Source: Apiotrichum sp. Y4204 (taxonomy: Eukaryota; Basidiomycota; Tremellomycetes; Trichosporonales; Trichosporonaceae). Taken from it: a DNA stretch of 64,000 nt. The notes under the pieces were generated by a model. That model ran no database searches and was not told where the DNA came from. It saw only the letters and a list, made by a program, of their open reading frames with translations. This document shows positions 1-10,700 of the stretch, piece by piece. The stretch is from the NCBI GenBank assembly GCA_025531455.1, contig JAMYHL010000058.1, positions 1-64,000 of the forward strand, given 5' to 3'. The position numbers and the translations under genes were made by a program. Each line of letters opens with the position of its first letter. Position 1 is the first letter of the stretch.

Positions 1-668
1 TCGCGTGCTGCCTCGCCTTGGTGAGTCCAGAGTTGGCTACTTGGAGCTTCATCAGTTTCCGTCCCATCACCATGACTGCCACTGTTTTTTTTTCTGGCTG
101 CTGCTACTGTTTCTGTGTCGACTTTTCTCCCCCCCCCCCCGGTTCCCTCCACTTCTCCCGTCTTCCCGCCCATTCGAGTAATTATGCCCCGAGCACCGAT
201 GCCGTACCCCCTCGTCTCCAGATCTCCAGATCTCCAGGTGACCGTCGTCCGTCGTCCGTCGTCTGGCTGGAATCACGCTCAGCTGCGCCAGGTCCAGGTC
301 CGGGTCACTAATGGGCACTCGCGCACATTTGCCCCTCGCACCCCCTTGAGCCTATTCCGCGGGCAGCTTTATCAATCAATACGCCGCATCAGTGGCTCAC
401 AGTGGCTCAGTGGCTCATTTGGGCCATCAGTGGATCAGTGGACCCCATATTTCCTCCTCTGGCCGGTCCATGTCGTTCGCCCGGGACCTGTGACGAGGAA
501 CGCGAGGTCCGGCGGTCCAGCATGCGTGACTGCACGGCACTGTGGAACATTGCGACCGTCCGTGCTCGAACGTTCGGAAGCGAGCGACAGCTGGGGGCCT
601 TTTATTGTCATTTCATGAATTTTGCCATTCCTGCGTCACGACATCTTGTTTCCGAAGACTGACATCAG
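1..668. other. left-edge region, no gene resolved
   Basis: I cannot assign a gene here. The stretch probably holds the 5' exon(s) and promoter of the membrane protein that follows, because a clear acceptor (CTGACATCAG, ending at 668) closes an intron there, but no donor can be chosen with confidence. It also holds short direct repeats (a GATCTCCA unit near 218-240, a CGTCGTC unit near 243-262, a GTGGCTCA-like unit near 391-437) and an 11-C run near 129. Confidence 0.4.
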
Positions 669-1274
669 ACCATCTCCGCCGGCCTGCTCTTCACGCCATG
701 GTCGTACAACGCGCCGATGCTGGTACGTGCTGTGCATGTTTTTTCCGTTTTTGTTTCTCTTACTAACTCTGCAGGGCGCATTCCTCGTTGCGCTGACGCT
801 GCGCCACCAGCGCGCACAGGAGCGCCTCGCGCTCGCGGCCCAGGTATCAGGGTATCTCGATCTCGGGATTGAGGCTGTGTGGCTCGCGGTGCATATCGCC
901 CGGGACGACATGACGGCGCGGCACGCATTCAGCGCCGCGCTCCTCCTCCCCCTGCTGTGTATCAAGGCGAGCATGGTGGGCGCGACGCTCTGGCGCCTCC
1001 GCGACGAGGGGTATGTCTTCAGCTCGGCGTGGATGGCGTGGGAGAGCCGCATGTGTGAGTATGGAATCAAAACACCAAAATTATAAGGCTGATTGAAGAC
1101 TACGGAGATTACTTTGGCGACAGGCTGCCGACCACCATGCCCGAGGTGCCGGTGCAGGTGCAGGTGCAGGAGAAGACGCCGCTGCCGACCATTGTGGAGG
1201 AGCCGCCGGCCATTGTCGTACACGAGCCCGAGGCCGTGGCGGCTCCTGCTCCAGAGGAGAAGCTCGAGGTATAA
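669..1274 (+). CDS. multi-span membrane protein, unrecognised (5' end unresolved)
   Basis: The visible part has three exons: 669-722, 775-1054 and 1099-1274. The introns are 723-774 (GTACGT, branch TACTAAC, GCAG) and 1055-1098, and the frame stays open to TAA at 1272-1274. The first visible exon reads SAGLLFTPWSYNAPML and looks coding, so translation probably begins further upstream; an ATG at 717 is the only in-frame start inside the exon. Two or three hydrophobic segments separated by charged turns (LRHQRAQERL, HIARDDMTARH, WRLRDEG) suggest an integral membrane protein. They are followed by an acidic, Pro/Val/Glu-rich cytosolic-looking tail ending EEKLEV. I do not recognise the family and assign no function. 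Confidence 0.6.
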
Positions 1275-1466
1275 TGGACAGTGGCATCAGAGAGGCCTCG
1301 TGCCGCGATCTCTGTGAGACGTGGATTTCCATATTGTAGATCGAAAACAGCAGTAATGAGCAACGGGAACGAGAAGCATGACACCGAGAAGCACGAACGA
1401 AGAATGGGGAGACGTCTGAGTCTACTCTACCTGTACATACGTCTGAGACGATCAATGCACATGATT

Positions 1467-1507
1467 ATGAACAATGAACAATGAACAATGAACAATGAAC
1501 AATGAAC
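1467..1507. repeat. 7-bp tandem repeat (AATGAAC), about 6 copies
   Basis: Near-perfect heptanucleotide array about 200 bp downstream of the membrane-protein stop codon. It belongs to a set of 7-8 bp period arrays elsewhere in the window. Confidence 0.9.
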
Positions 1508-2100
1508 AGCGCGAACCGGCAGGAAGTAGGTATCAGGAAATCCGGTCAACTCGTTCATCATCACGGCGGGTGACACGCAGAAGCGTGGCGTTCAGGCGTG
1601 TGCTCCTCGGGACGCGGGAGCCTGTTGTGCCGCCAAGGTTAGTCTCCGGGGCGCCGTGAGGTAGAGCTTGTTCGACCCTCGATTCCAAGCTTCCACGCTT
1701 TGAAGAATTCAAGCTTGCAGCTTGAAGCTAGCTCTGCCTTGTGGGTACCACATGTCCGGACACGCGCCAAGAGCTGCGAGACCAGGTCGAGGGGAGAATT
1801 GACAGTGACCGCTGCTGGCCCATCTGGATGTCAGGCGGCATTCTGTCAGTCGAGCCCCCAAGACCCATCTGCAGTGGGCTGCATCCTGTTGACACATGGA
1901 TCTCTGCTCGATAAGTGTGGGTATCCCGTCGGTTCAATCAGCTTATGGTGCTCCCCGCCTACACACTCCATGCAAATACATCATGCAATACCGTCATGAA
2001 AAAAAAAGTATCGGTACCCGCGCAGCTCCTGGTGGGCCCGCGGCAGCGACAGCGGCGACGGCGACGACTCTCTCTAGATGTGTTTCGGTGCTCATGGCAC
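1508..2100. other. intergenic, 3' regions of two genes
   Basis: No coding pattern was seen. The membrane-protein gene ends upstream and the TMA46-like gene, read from the other strand, ends at 2101, so this is a convergent 3'-3' spacer. It contains short AAGCTTG-type direct repeats near 1687-1728. Confidence 0.5.
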
Positions 2101-3477
2101 CTAGACGGCGACCTTGGCGACACCCTCGGTGACGCCGTTGACGCCGTTCTCTGGGGTCTCGTCGTCCTGCTCCTCGGCCGCCTACGATGTTAGTGCCCTG
2201 TTACCGTCGACAAACACCCATCCTCGGCCTCCAGGAAACTCACATAACGCGCAAGCAAACGCGAGATATCCCACTCGTCGTCGCCCTCCTCGCCGTCCTG
2301 CTCCTCGTAGATCTCGCCGCCAAAGTCGAACATGTCCTTGCCGGTCATGCCCGTCATCTTGCCGGCTGCGCGCTGTGCCGCCTTGGCCTTTTCCAGTGCC
2401 TCCTGCTCGGCCGCCTTCTTTTCCAAGCGGTTCTTCTTCCATGCGGCGAACGTCTCGGGAGTAACAGGCGTGAGAGGCGGCTTGAGCTTGTGCCGCTCGA
2501 CCTCGACAAACTCTTCCAGCGAAATCGTCTCCTTCTCCTCGTTCTTCTTCTTGTCCCGCTTCAGGACAAAGCCAGGCGGAAGCGCGTGGCGGTACATGCA
2601 CGAGTCGCCGCCGTTGGGCTGAGGTCAGTGGGGAAGGGTTGGCCGGTGACGTACGCAAATCCAGCTGGGAAGTCAGTATATAAACTCGGCAATTCAACAA
2701 CAGCATACTCACAACCATCCGTACTTCTGGTCCTCGATCGCCTGGATAAAGTACTTGCACACAATGTCCGTCGTTGTGCGCTGCTTCTGTCCGTTTTTGG
2801 TGACCACCTCCTGGAGCTTGGCCTCGTCCCAGTCCTCCATCGTGTCCTTCTTCTTGTCCTCTGCACGCGCGTCCTCGTAAATGTTGACCTTTTCGGCCTT
2901 GCGCTCGACATTCATGTCATGTGAGAACTTGCACTTGTTCCCTGTCGTCAGTGAGCTATTACAATCATAATATAGCTCACCCTTCTGGCAGTTTCCAGCC
3001 TTAAAGTAGACACAAAGCACCTGGGGTTAGCGTGCGCGCACATACACTCGTCGTACCGTCTTGGGATCTTGGCGTCAGCGCATGCGGCTCAAACATCAAC
3101 TCACCCGTTCCAAATGGCACCTTCTGCACCTGTGCGACGGTGTTGAACAGCTCGGCGTTCATCTTTTTACGCGCCTCCTCGGCCGCCTTGACCTTGGCAC
3201 GGTCCTCGGCCTGCTTCTGCTTGGCGAGCTGCGGTCAGAGATATGCACGGGGAGACGAGGCTCAGCTGAATTGGTGACATAAGCTAGCTGGCCAGACACT
3301 CACCGCCTCCTTGCTCTTGCCCGCGTTTGCTGCCTGCTGCTGCACCTGCTGGACATACTTCTGCGCCTTTCCTCCCTTCTTGTTCTTCATACCAAAGGCT
3401 GCAGTCAGCATCGCCACTCTAGACTCTAGCCATCACGCACTCTTGTCATCGGCCTTGGTGTTCTTCTTGGGCGGCAT
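2101..3477 (-). CDS. TMA46: CCCH zinc-finger ribosome-associated protein (ZC3H15/DFRP1, yeast Tma46 family)
   Basis: Nine exons encode 333 aa, close to yeast Tma46. Introns are 3399-3440, 3229-3303, 3068-3104, 3021-3056, 2942-2980, 2665-2712, 2619-2654 and 2182-2243. The start [12 protein letters not shown] leads to the family-typical [12 protein letters not shown]. Two CCCH fingers follow, [19 protein letters not shown] and CKYFIQ...[14 protein letters not shown], then [12 protein letters not shown] and an acidic C-terminal region ([14 protein letters not shown]). This family binds and stabilises the DRG1/Rbg1 GTPase and associates with translating ribosomes. Two exons are microexons, 11 nt (3057-3067, completing TDPKT) and 10 nt (2655-2664, encoding F/WIC of finger two). 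Skipping either would shift the frame. The gene faces HOP2 across about 740 bp. Confidence 0.93.
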
Positions 3478-4215
3478 CTTGGCGGTTTGTCAGAGGGGTT
3501 AGAGCGCCAGCTGAGTAGGGGGTCCCGTAGGGGTTTTGGGTGTGGGCGCCGCGGCGAGTAGGCTTCGGGGTGTGTTGTCGAGGCAAAAAAAGGCTCGACT
3601 TTGGAGTGGTAGGGAATGGAGAGCTCGACGATGGAGGATGTGGAGTAGATTGTTGGTAGGTCTGCCGACCTGCTCGCCACAAGTTGGATGGCCAAGACTC
3701 TGTTGCTGAGAGTTGCTGCACAACGACATCGCAAAAGACAATGGAGCAATGTCAGACACAATAAAAAGTGAAAATATTAGTCTCATACGACGTGGGAGCT
3801 ACGTGGTAAACACGCGCGCCGAGTGTGACGTCACCATATGACTTTGTGAAGATGCTCGTTGTTTGTGGCGGAGGATCGACGGACCGACAGTTGAAAGGGG
3901 GAGAGAAGGCAGTTTGTGTAGAGCAGGCAGCATATATAATAACAGCGCTGCTTCCCGTGTCCTAGCCACTGGCGGGAGGGAAGACAGCTTTATCCCAGTA
4001 GTATGTACAGTCATGTCCAGTCAACAATGTGGGAGCGACATTGGCCTCTATGGATGGATCTGTGGACAAGAAGCACACTTCTTTTCCGCTAGATTATTCC
4101 TCTCTCTTTCACATCCTTCTTCTTCTTCTTTTTCCTCTTCATCTCCTCTAATTCCCAAATAACTCTCACCATCGCAATATTCTTTCTCGTCGGAACGCAC
4201 CCCGAAGCCCCCGCA
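3478..4215. promoter_or_regulatory. divergent promoter region TMA46 / HOP2
   Basis: 738 bp separate the two start codons. No gene is visible. The minus side is pyrimidine/purine skewed next to the TMA46 ATG. A CT-rich stretch (4078-4170) directly precedes the HOP2 ATG and probably is its leader. A bidirectional promoter is inferred from geometry only. Confidence 0.5.
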
Positions 4216-5397
4216 ATGCCACCCAAGGAGAAAAAAGTCAAGGAGAAACCCGTGAAGGGCGCCGAAGGTGGGTGCCTGCTTTTGCCGTACTAACCCAGCA
4301 GCTGAGCAGGTAGGGAAGGCGGCACTCACATTGTATATTGTGGACCTGACAACAGATGGTGCTCGAGTACATGCGCATGGTGGGTTGCGGGTTTTCTGTG
4401 TACACCTCTTCACCCGCTGACTCCAGACAAACCGGCCCTATTCCAGCAGTACGTACTGCGCGCAGTCACTTTACGAGGAATCTCTCTGAGCTTTCACTTA
4501 CTGCAGATGACGTCTCGACCAATCTGAAGGATAAGGTGTCAAAGCCCGAGGCGGCCAAGGTCCTGGCTGCGCTCGCTGGTGTGTCTTCCTTTCGCGCCAC
4601 AGACCTGACAGAGCAGAGAAGGACGAGATTACCGCCAAAGCGTACGGCAAGCAGACGATTTATGTGTACAATCAGGTGAGGAAGGTGTCCGGATCCCTTG
4701 CATTTCACCTGGCTCACGGCAGGCCAAGCTTGATGTCCTCTCGTCCGAGGAGATGGCGGCACTCGACGCGCAGGCCAAGGAGGTCAAGGATGTGCTCGAT
4801 GAGAAGAAAAAGGAACTGCGGCAGCTCCAGAACGGTGAGTATCGCATGTAGACGGTGACTGACGTGTAGAGTTGAGCAGCAAGTTGTCCACGCCCAAGAC
4901 GCCCGACCTCACAAAGGCCATCCAGGAGATCAAGGCTGCGGTGAGAAATCTTGGTGGTGGCAACATTTGACATCAGAATGCCAAGCTCCTCCAAGCACTT
5001 GCAGCGTATCGTGGAGAATCAGCTGCACCACCAATGTCGACTGAAGAGATGGCCAAGATTGACAAGGACTGGACCATCTGGCGCAAGGCGTGGACTGAGA
5101 GGAAGAAGACTTACAAAGAGTGAGTTATGGAGAATAGACCTGCAACTCACATCCAGAGCAGTCGGAATGCTGCAGGAAGCAGGCGTCGTCGGCAAGCAGG
5201 ACGCGTGGGAGGAGGACCAGGGCATCGAAGGCGAAGACGACGAGGCGATCGCTGTTGAGAACGGCGAGTTTGTCAAGCCTGCAGTTCTCAAGAAGCCGAT
5301 GGGCACCAAGACCGGCGGCAAGACGACACTCGGCAAACATGCGCGGAGTGCGACCGCGTCCACCTCGGCGTCTAAGCGGTCACGCAGTTCCACTTGA
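4216..5397 (+). CDS. HOP2: meiotic recombination co-factor Hop2 (PSMC3IP/TBPIP)
   Basis: Ten exons give 267-268 aa. Introns are 4268-4301 (or -4298), 4310-4355, 4380-4426, 4449-4506, 4579-4616, 4676-4722, 4835-4869, 4941-4976 and 5120-5156. The N-terminal winged helix reads MVLEYMRMTNRPYSSNDVST and NLKDKVSKPEAAKVLAALAE, followed by ITAKAYGKQTIYVYNQ, the classic Hop2 order. A leucine/heptad-rich coiled coil follows (LDAQAKEVKDVLDEKKKEL, then LQNELSSKLSTP), then WTIWRKAWTERKK and a Lys/Ser/Thr-rich tail. In other fungi Hop2 forms a heterodimer with Mnd1 that helps Dmc1/Rad51 in homologous pairing; that role is family knowledge. Exon 2 is a microexon of 8 nt (4302-4309) or 11 nt (4299-4309), chosen by a CAGCAG tandem acceptor; both keep frame. 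Confidence 0.9.
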
Positions 5398-6023
5398 CGC
5401 CTCGGCCTTACGTACTGATATCGCGCTGATTGCTGATCTCTGTTCGCTTACGCCATTTTGCCTCCGAATTTCGTGCGCTAGATAGATAGCATTGTGGTAT
5501 TTTGAGGCGCACACCTGATGTGTGGGTTGGCTGATGTAAACTAGGTCGTTTCGCGGACTACGTTGCTCCGCTGATTACGCGATGAGACATGAGAGATGGC
5601 GGCTAAACCAAGATATGGCACAATGATGAGTCCAGCGGCCTTGCAGTATGGTGGCAGGCCGAGCCCGACGACCCTGGACCAAGGATCCAGGGTCTGTGTG
5701 ATGATCAAGCCGCGACACTCTGCGAGATCTGTAGCACATGTCCTTTCTGCCGGAAGGGACGCGCGATAGGCTGATTGTGGATGCTGCGGCCTTCGGTGGG
5801 TCCGCAACTCTAGACATTAGTCACCGCGCAGAGACATCCTTGGACGCCGAGCGGTGAGCAATCAGGACGTGAGGAGCGTGAAGCATGCGATGGCGTTCAT
5901 CCGAGCTGTGCGTATATAAAGGCGCGGAGGAGGTAGCGATAAAGTATTCCCCAACCATCACATCCGTGTCTCCATCCCTGCCATCGCCTCCTACACCAAC
6001 ACCACCACCGCCTTACGCCCACA
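5398..6023. promoter_or_regulatory. intergenic; TATA-containing promoter of the nitroreductase gene
   Basis: No gene is seen. A TATATAAA box lies at 5913-5920, about 104 bp before the ATG at 6024. A CACCACC-rich leader (5993-6015) abuts the start codon, and the TATA box suggests an inducible promoter. Confidence 0.7.
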
Positions 6024-6762
6024 ATGACTGTCACCACCCTTGCTTCTGAGCCCTTCTTCCAGGCCGTCGAGGTGAGTCTTGGAGACTTGCACAAGGACTA
6101 ACACCAGACCCGCCGGTCGTACTACAACCTGACGAACAAGATGCCGATCAGCGACGCACAGCTGCAGGCGATCGTCGAGCGTGCAGTCAAGTACGTGCCC
6201 TCGTCGTACAACACGCAGACGTCCCGCGCAGTCGTCGTGATCGGGGACAAGCACACGCAGCTGTGGGACGCGGTCTGGGACTCGCACAAGCAGCTCCTCC
6301 AGACGCCCGCCGAGGTCGAGACGTACACTAAAAAGTTCGAGACGGCGTACAAGCCCGCGTACGCGACAGTCGTCTTTTTCGAGGACTCGGCCCCTATCGA
6401 CGCGTTTGCCGCCAAGATGCCCGGCGTCGCTGGCCCGCTTGCCATCTTCTCGTCCAACACCGCGGGTATGGTCCAGTTTATCGTGTGGTCCGCGCTCGCC
6501 GCTGAGGGAGTCGGAGCCAAGTGAGTACAAGGAAAAGCTAAAATACTTGGGATGTCCACTGACAGCCAGCCTCCAGCACTTTGCGCAGTTTAGCCAGACG
6601 AACGAAGTCGCGATCCGCAAGTTCCTCGGCACGCCCGAGACCTGGAAGTGCACGGCCCTCATGCCGGTCGGCGTGCCTGCCGACAAGGACGCCCCGGGCC
6701 CCGTCGGCATCCCCCCCAAGACGTTCCAGCCCATTGAGGAGCGTGTTCGCGTTGTTGTCTAA
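6024..6762 (+). CDS. fungal nitroreductase-family oxidoreductase (Frm2/Hbn1-like)
   Basis: Three exons (6024-6071, 6108-6520, 6570-6762) encode 217 aa. Introns are 36 and 49 nt, and the second acceptor is the second of two close CAGs. The start MTVTTLASEPFFQAVETRRS and the segment VKYVPSSYNTQTSRAVVV match the N-terminal FMN-site layout of the compact fungal nitroreductases (Arg-Arg-Ser near residue 20, Ser-Xaa-Asn near 55). VGAN-LQHFAQF and PVGIPPKTFQPIEERVRVV fit the C-terminal half. Family members are flavin enzymes that use NAD(P)H to reduce nitroaromatics or quinones and respond to oxidative or lipid stress in yeast. The cellular substrate here is unknown. A TATA box precedes the gene. 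Confidence 0.85.
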
Positions 6763-7705
6763 GGGATAGGCGTAGAGTGGGCCTCCGGGGACCACAGATA
6801 TGTACATAGATTGTAGATTGATGATCATGACTTAACAAAGCTTATGTGTGGGGCAATGTGGCAATGTTGATGGCCGAGGGCTGATCCGATCACCCAAGAC
6901 TGCTGCGGAGGCATCCCTCGATCCCTCGAGTGCACATGTGCATGCTTGCTTGCGATCTCGCGATCTAATCACTGACATCTTGTGATACATTGGCAGGTCA
7001 TCCCGGGGATGCGCAGAGTTCCGAGTCCCGAGCTGGGAGATAAGGTGATACGTAGGCGGCCCCCAGGTGACAGGCAGATTTCGGGGAGCATCTGGGTTAT
7101 ATTCAAATCTGAGTTTCAATCACACTGTATAACATTTGAAATTCCCAACCGGTCCTCTATCCACCCACATCGATCCTGATATCCTGATCCAAGAACGTTT
7201 AACATCCTTCATCTTGTCCCTTGGCACCCATCGCCGAGCCGACCCACCACCAGATGCCTCGAACATCAACATGTTTCTACAACGCGTTCAAACTCCCCAC
7301 ATCGCATGCATGCATCTGTCTGTACTTGCTCTGCACATCATCCTCCAATTTCATGCATGCTTCTAGCTGCCTTGGAACACCTGCTTTGCGCGGAAAAGTG
7401 CCACACGGGTATAACACCGGTGAGATTTGATTCCGTCCCGCTGGGAGGGGAAGGAGGGACTGATGGACAGACCCAACACACCATGGGAGCAGCACTCGTG
7501 GCCCACGCAGCGCCGCTTCTTTGTTGCTTTTCTCTCCCCTATACCGCCCCCCGCGTGCACCGCGTTCGCCGACGGCAGAACACAACCATCCAATATCCAC
7601 CAACAACATCCACCTGCCATCCACCCCCGCACATCGCCGTAATCTAATCCACGCCCAAGCGCGCAAACACGACTTGCTGCGCGCCGCGTCCACCTCCTTT
7701 TCACA
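6763..7705. other. intergenic, promoter side of the SNF2-type gene
   Basis: No coding exon could be supported. The distal half is mixed sequence. From about 7520 the plus strand becomes pyrimidine and CACC rich up to the ATG at 7706, as in other leaders in this window. Confidence 0.5.
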
Positions 7706-10700
7706 ATGACAGACGCCGCGCCCTCGCCAGCACAGGCCGGCGCCACGGCCCCGTCTCCCGCCGGCAGCTCGGTGGCGACCCCCGGCGCGGGCGTGTTCAA
7801 CCACCAGAACCAACCCGGCGCGCAGGGCGGTTTCTTTCGGCCACCCATGCCCTCGCCGGCGGGCCAGGTGCCACATCCAGCCGCCGGACCCCTCATCCTC
7901 GACGACGACAAGAAACGCGAAATGATCGCGAGCATGGATCCCTCACGCGTCATGGCGCTGAGAAAGGTGAGCATGCGCGCAACCCATCCTTCCATCGACA
8001 GTTATATCCACTTCCACATCCATATGAATCCCTCTGCTCCGTCCTTCTGCATCCACACTTGATCATTCCCTCCATCCACCCATCCATCCGTGGATATACA
8101 CCCCGCACCATGGATGTCCTTCTCGTCATGGGAACCAGGTACTGACGCGATGCAGCGTGCCACGGAACTCCAGGCGGCAGGACACACGAAGGAGAACTCG
8201 ACCGAACTCGCGCGCACAATGGTCATCCTCGGGATGCACGCGCACGCCGTCGCGTTGGAGGAGCGCAAGAGGAAGGCAAAGGCGGACAGTGAGGCTCAGC
8301 AACAGCAGCAGCAGGGCGCGCAGTCTTCTACACCGGGTACGTCTACAACTGACTTGTCTTCCCTCGACGCGTCGCGCTGACTTTGTACAGCTGCTCCTGC
8401 CAACCAGCCCGCAGGGCAGCACGTCTCGCTCTCTGCGGCGCAGATTGCGCAGGTCCGCTCGCAAGCCGCGTCCTACCACCTTCTCAGCCGCAACCAGCCC
8501 GTGCCCCAGTACCTCCAGCAGGCTGCTGCCGGAACGCCGCCACCGCCAACACCGACGTCGATGGAGGGTAAGGCCGCGGAGAAGACGGTCGAGGCCATGG
8601 TTGAGTCCACCGCGGGACAGCCGCCATACGCGATGGAGTTTGACAAGTCGTCCATTGTCTACCCATACAACTCGTTCATCCACCCATCTGTGTACGCGAA
8701 CCGCAAGTTCCAGGAGGAGATCAAGAACCCCCAGGTCAAGCTGCAGCGCATGCTCGTGCCGTCCGACAGGCCGACAGGACTCGACCCGATGCTGCTGATG
8801 GACGAGCGCAACCGCTTTGTTGAGACGCGCATGGCGTGGAGGATGAAGGAGCTCGAGGAGCTGTCGTCGACGACTGGCCTGGGCGAGCCTGGTGCTGCCG
8901 ATGTCATTGGTGTCACGAGCGATAACAGCAAAAAGGACGAGGCCAACCTTGGGATCCAGGCGCGTATCGAGCTTTTGAGTCTCCGTCTCGTCGGCAAGCA
9001 GCGGCTGTTGCGCGAGGATGTTGTCCGCGCCATGCACGGCTCGTCCCAAATCCCCGCCGACCGCTCCCAGTTCCGCCGCTTCCGCACTCATGTGCTCCGT
9101 GATGCGCGCGCGACTGAGACTGCCGAGCGCAAACAACGCGTCGAGCGCGAGCAGCGCGGCAAGCAGCGCCACCTTGCGTACATCAACTCTATCATCGAGC
9201 ACGGCCAGGCGGTCATTGCCGCGGGCGACACCAACCCCAGGGGCTCTGGAACCGAGAAGATGCGCAAGCTCGGCAAATGGGTACTTCGCCTGCACACCGA
9301 GACGGAGAGAGAAGAGCAGCGCCGTATTGAGCGTCTTGCCAAGGAGCGTCTCAAGGCGCTCAAGAATGACGACGAAGACGCGTATCTCGCCCTGCTCGGC
9401 GAGGCCAAGGACTCGCGTATCGGTCACCTGCTCAAGCAGACCGACCAGTACCTCGAGACCCTCGCTGCCGCAGTTGTGGAACAGCAGAACGATGCCGTCC
9501 ACCGCGACGGACCACACTTTTCCCAGCCGTTCGAGACCGAGGAAGGCCCTGCCAACGAAGCCATGTTTGGCGCGCGCCGCCAGGATGGCGAGGAGGAGGG
9601 CGCCGAGGCCAACGAGGGCAAGGTCGACTACTACGCTGTGGCGCATCGCATCCAAGAGAAGGTGCACAGGCAGGCGTCCATCCTCACTGGTGGTACCCTC
9701 AAGGACTACCAGGTCAAGGGTCTGCAGTGGATGATCTCGCTGTACAACAACCGTCTCAACGGTATCCTTGCCGACGAAATGGGTCTCGGAAAGACCATCC
9801 AGACGATCTCGCTCATCACCTACCTGATTGAGAAGAAGCAGCAGCCAGGCCCCTTCCTCGTCATTGTCCCCCTCTCGACGCTCACCAACTGGACACTCGA
9901 GTTTGAGCGCTGGGCGCCCGCCGTCAAGACGCTCATCCTCAAGGGCTCCCCGGCCGTCCGTCGTGAGCTCTACCCCCGCCTCCGCGCCGGCGACTTCCAG
10001 GTGTGTCTCACCACTTACGAGTACATTATCAAGGAGCGGCCCCTTCTTGCCAAGATCAAATGGATCCACATGATCATCGACGAAGGACACCGTCTCAAGA
10101 ACATCAAATCCAAGCTGTCGCAGACCCTCAACGAGTACTACTCCACACGCCATCGTCTCATTCTCACTGGTACCCCGCTGCAGAACAATCTTCCGGAACT
10201 GTGGGCGCTGCTCAACTTTGTCCTGCCCAAGATTTTCAACTCGGTCAAGTCGTTCGACGAGTGGTTCAACGCGCCGTTTGCCAACACTGGTGGCCAGGAA
10301 AAGATGGAGATGAACGAAGAAGAGGCGTTACTTGTCGTCAAGCGTCTCCACAAGGTGCTCCGTCCCTTCCTTCTCCGTCGTCTCAAGAAGGACGTCGAGT
10401 CGGAGCTTCCCGACAAGGTAGAAAAGGTCATCTACACCAAGATGTCGTCGCTTCAGTGGAAGCTCTACGAAAGTGTTAAAAAGTACAAGACGCTTCCCAC
10501 CGACCTCTCCTCTGGCAAACCCCGTCGCCAGGCGAACCTCCAGAACGCCATCATGCAGCTCCGGAAGATCTGTAACCATCCCTTCGTCTTCCGCGAGGTT
10601 GACGAGGACTTTTCGATTGGCAACACGGTCGATGAGCAGATTGTCCGCACCTCGGGCAAGTTTGAGCTCCTTGACCGCATCCTGCCCAAGCTTTTTGCCA

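Noticed and set aside
1600..1690. GTTCGACCCTCG near 1670 considered as a tRNA 3' half
   Set aside because: No matching acceptor stem or anticodon arm upstream.
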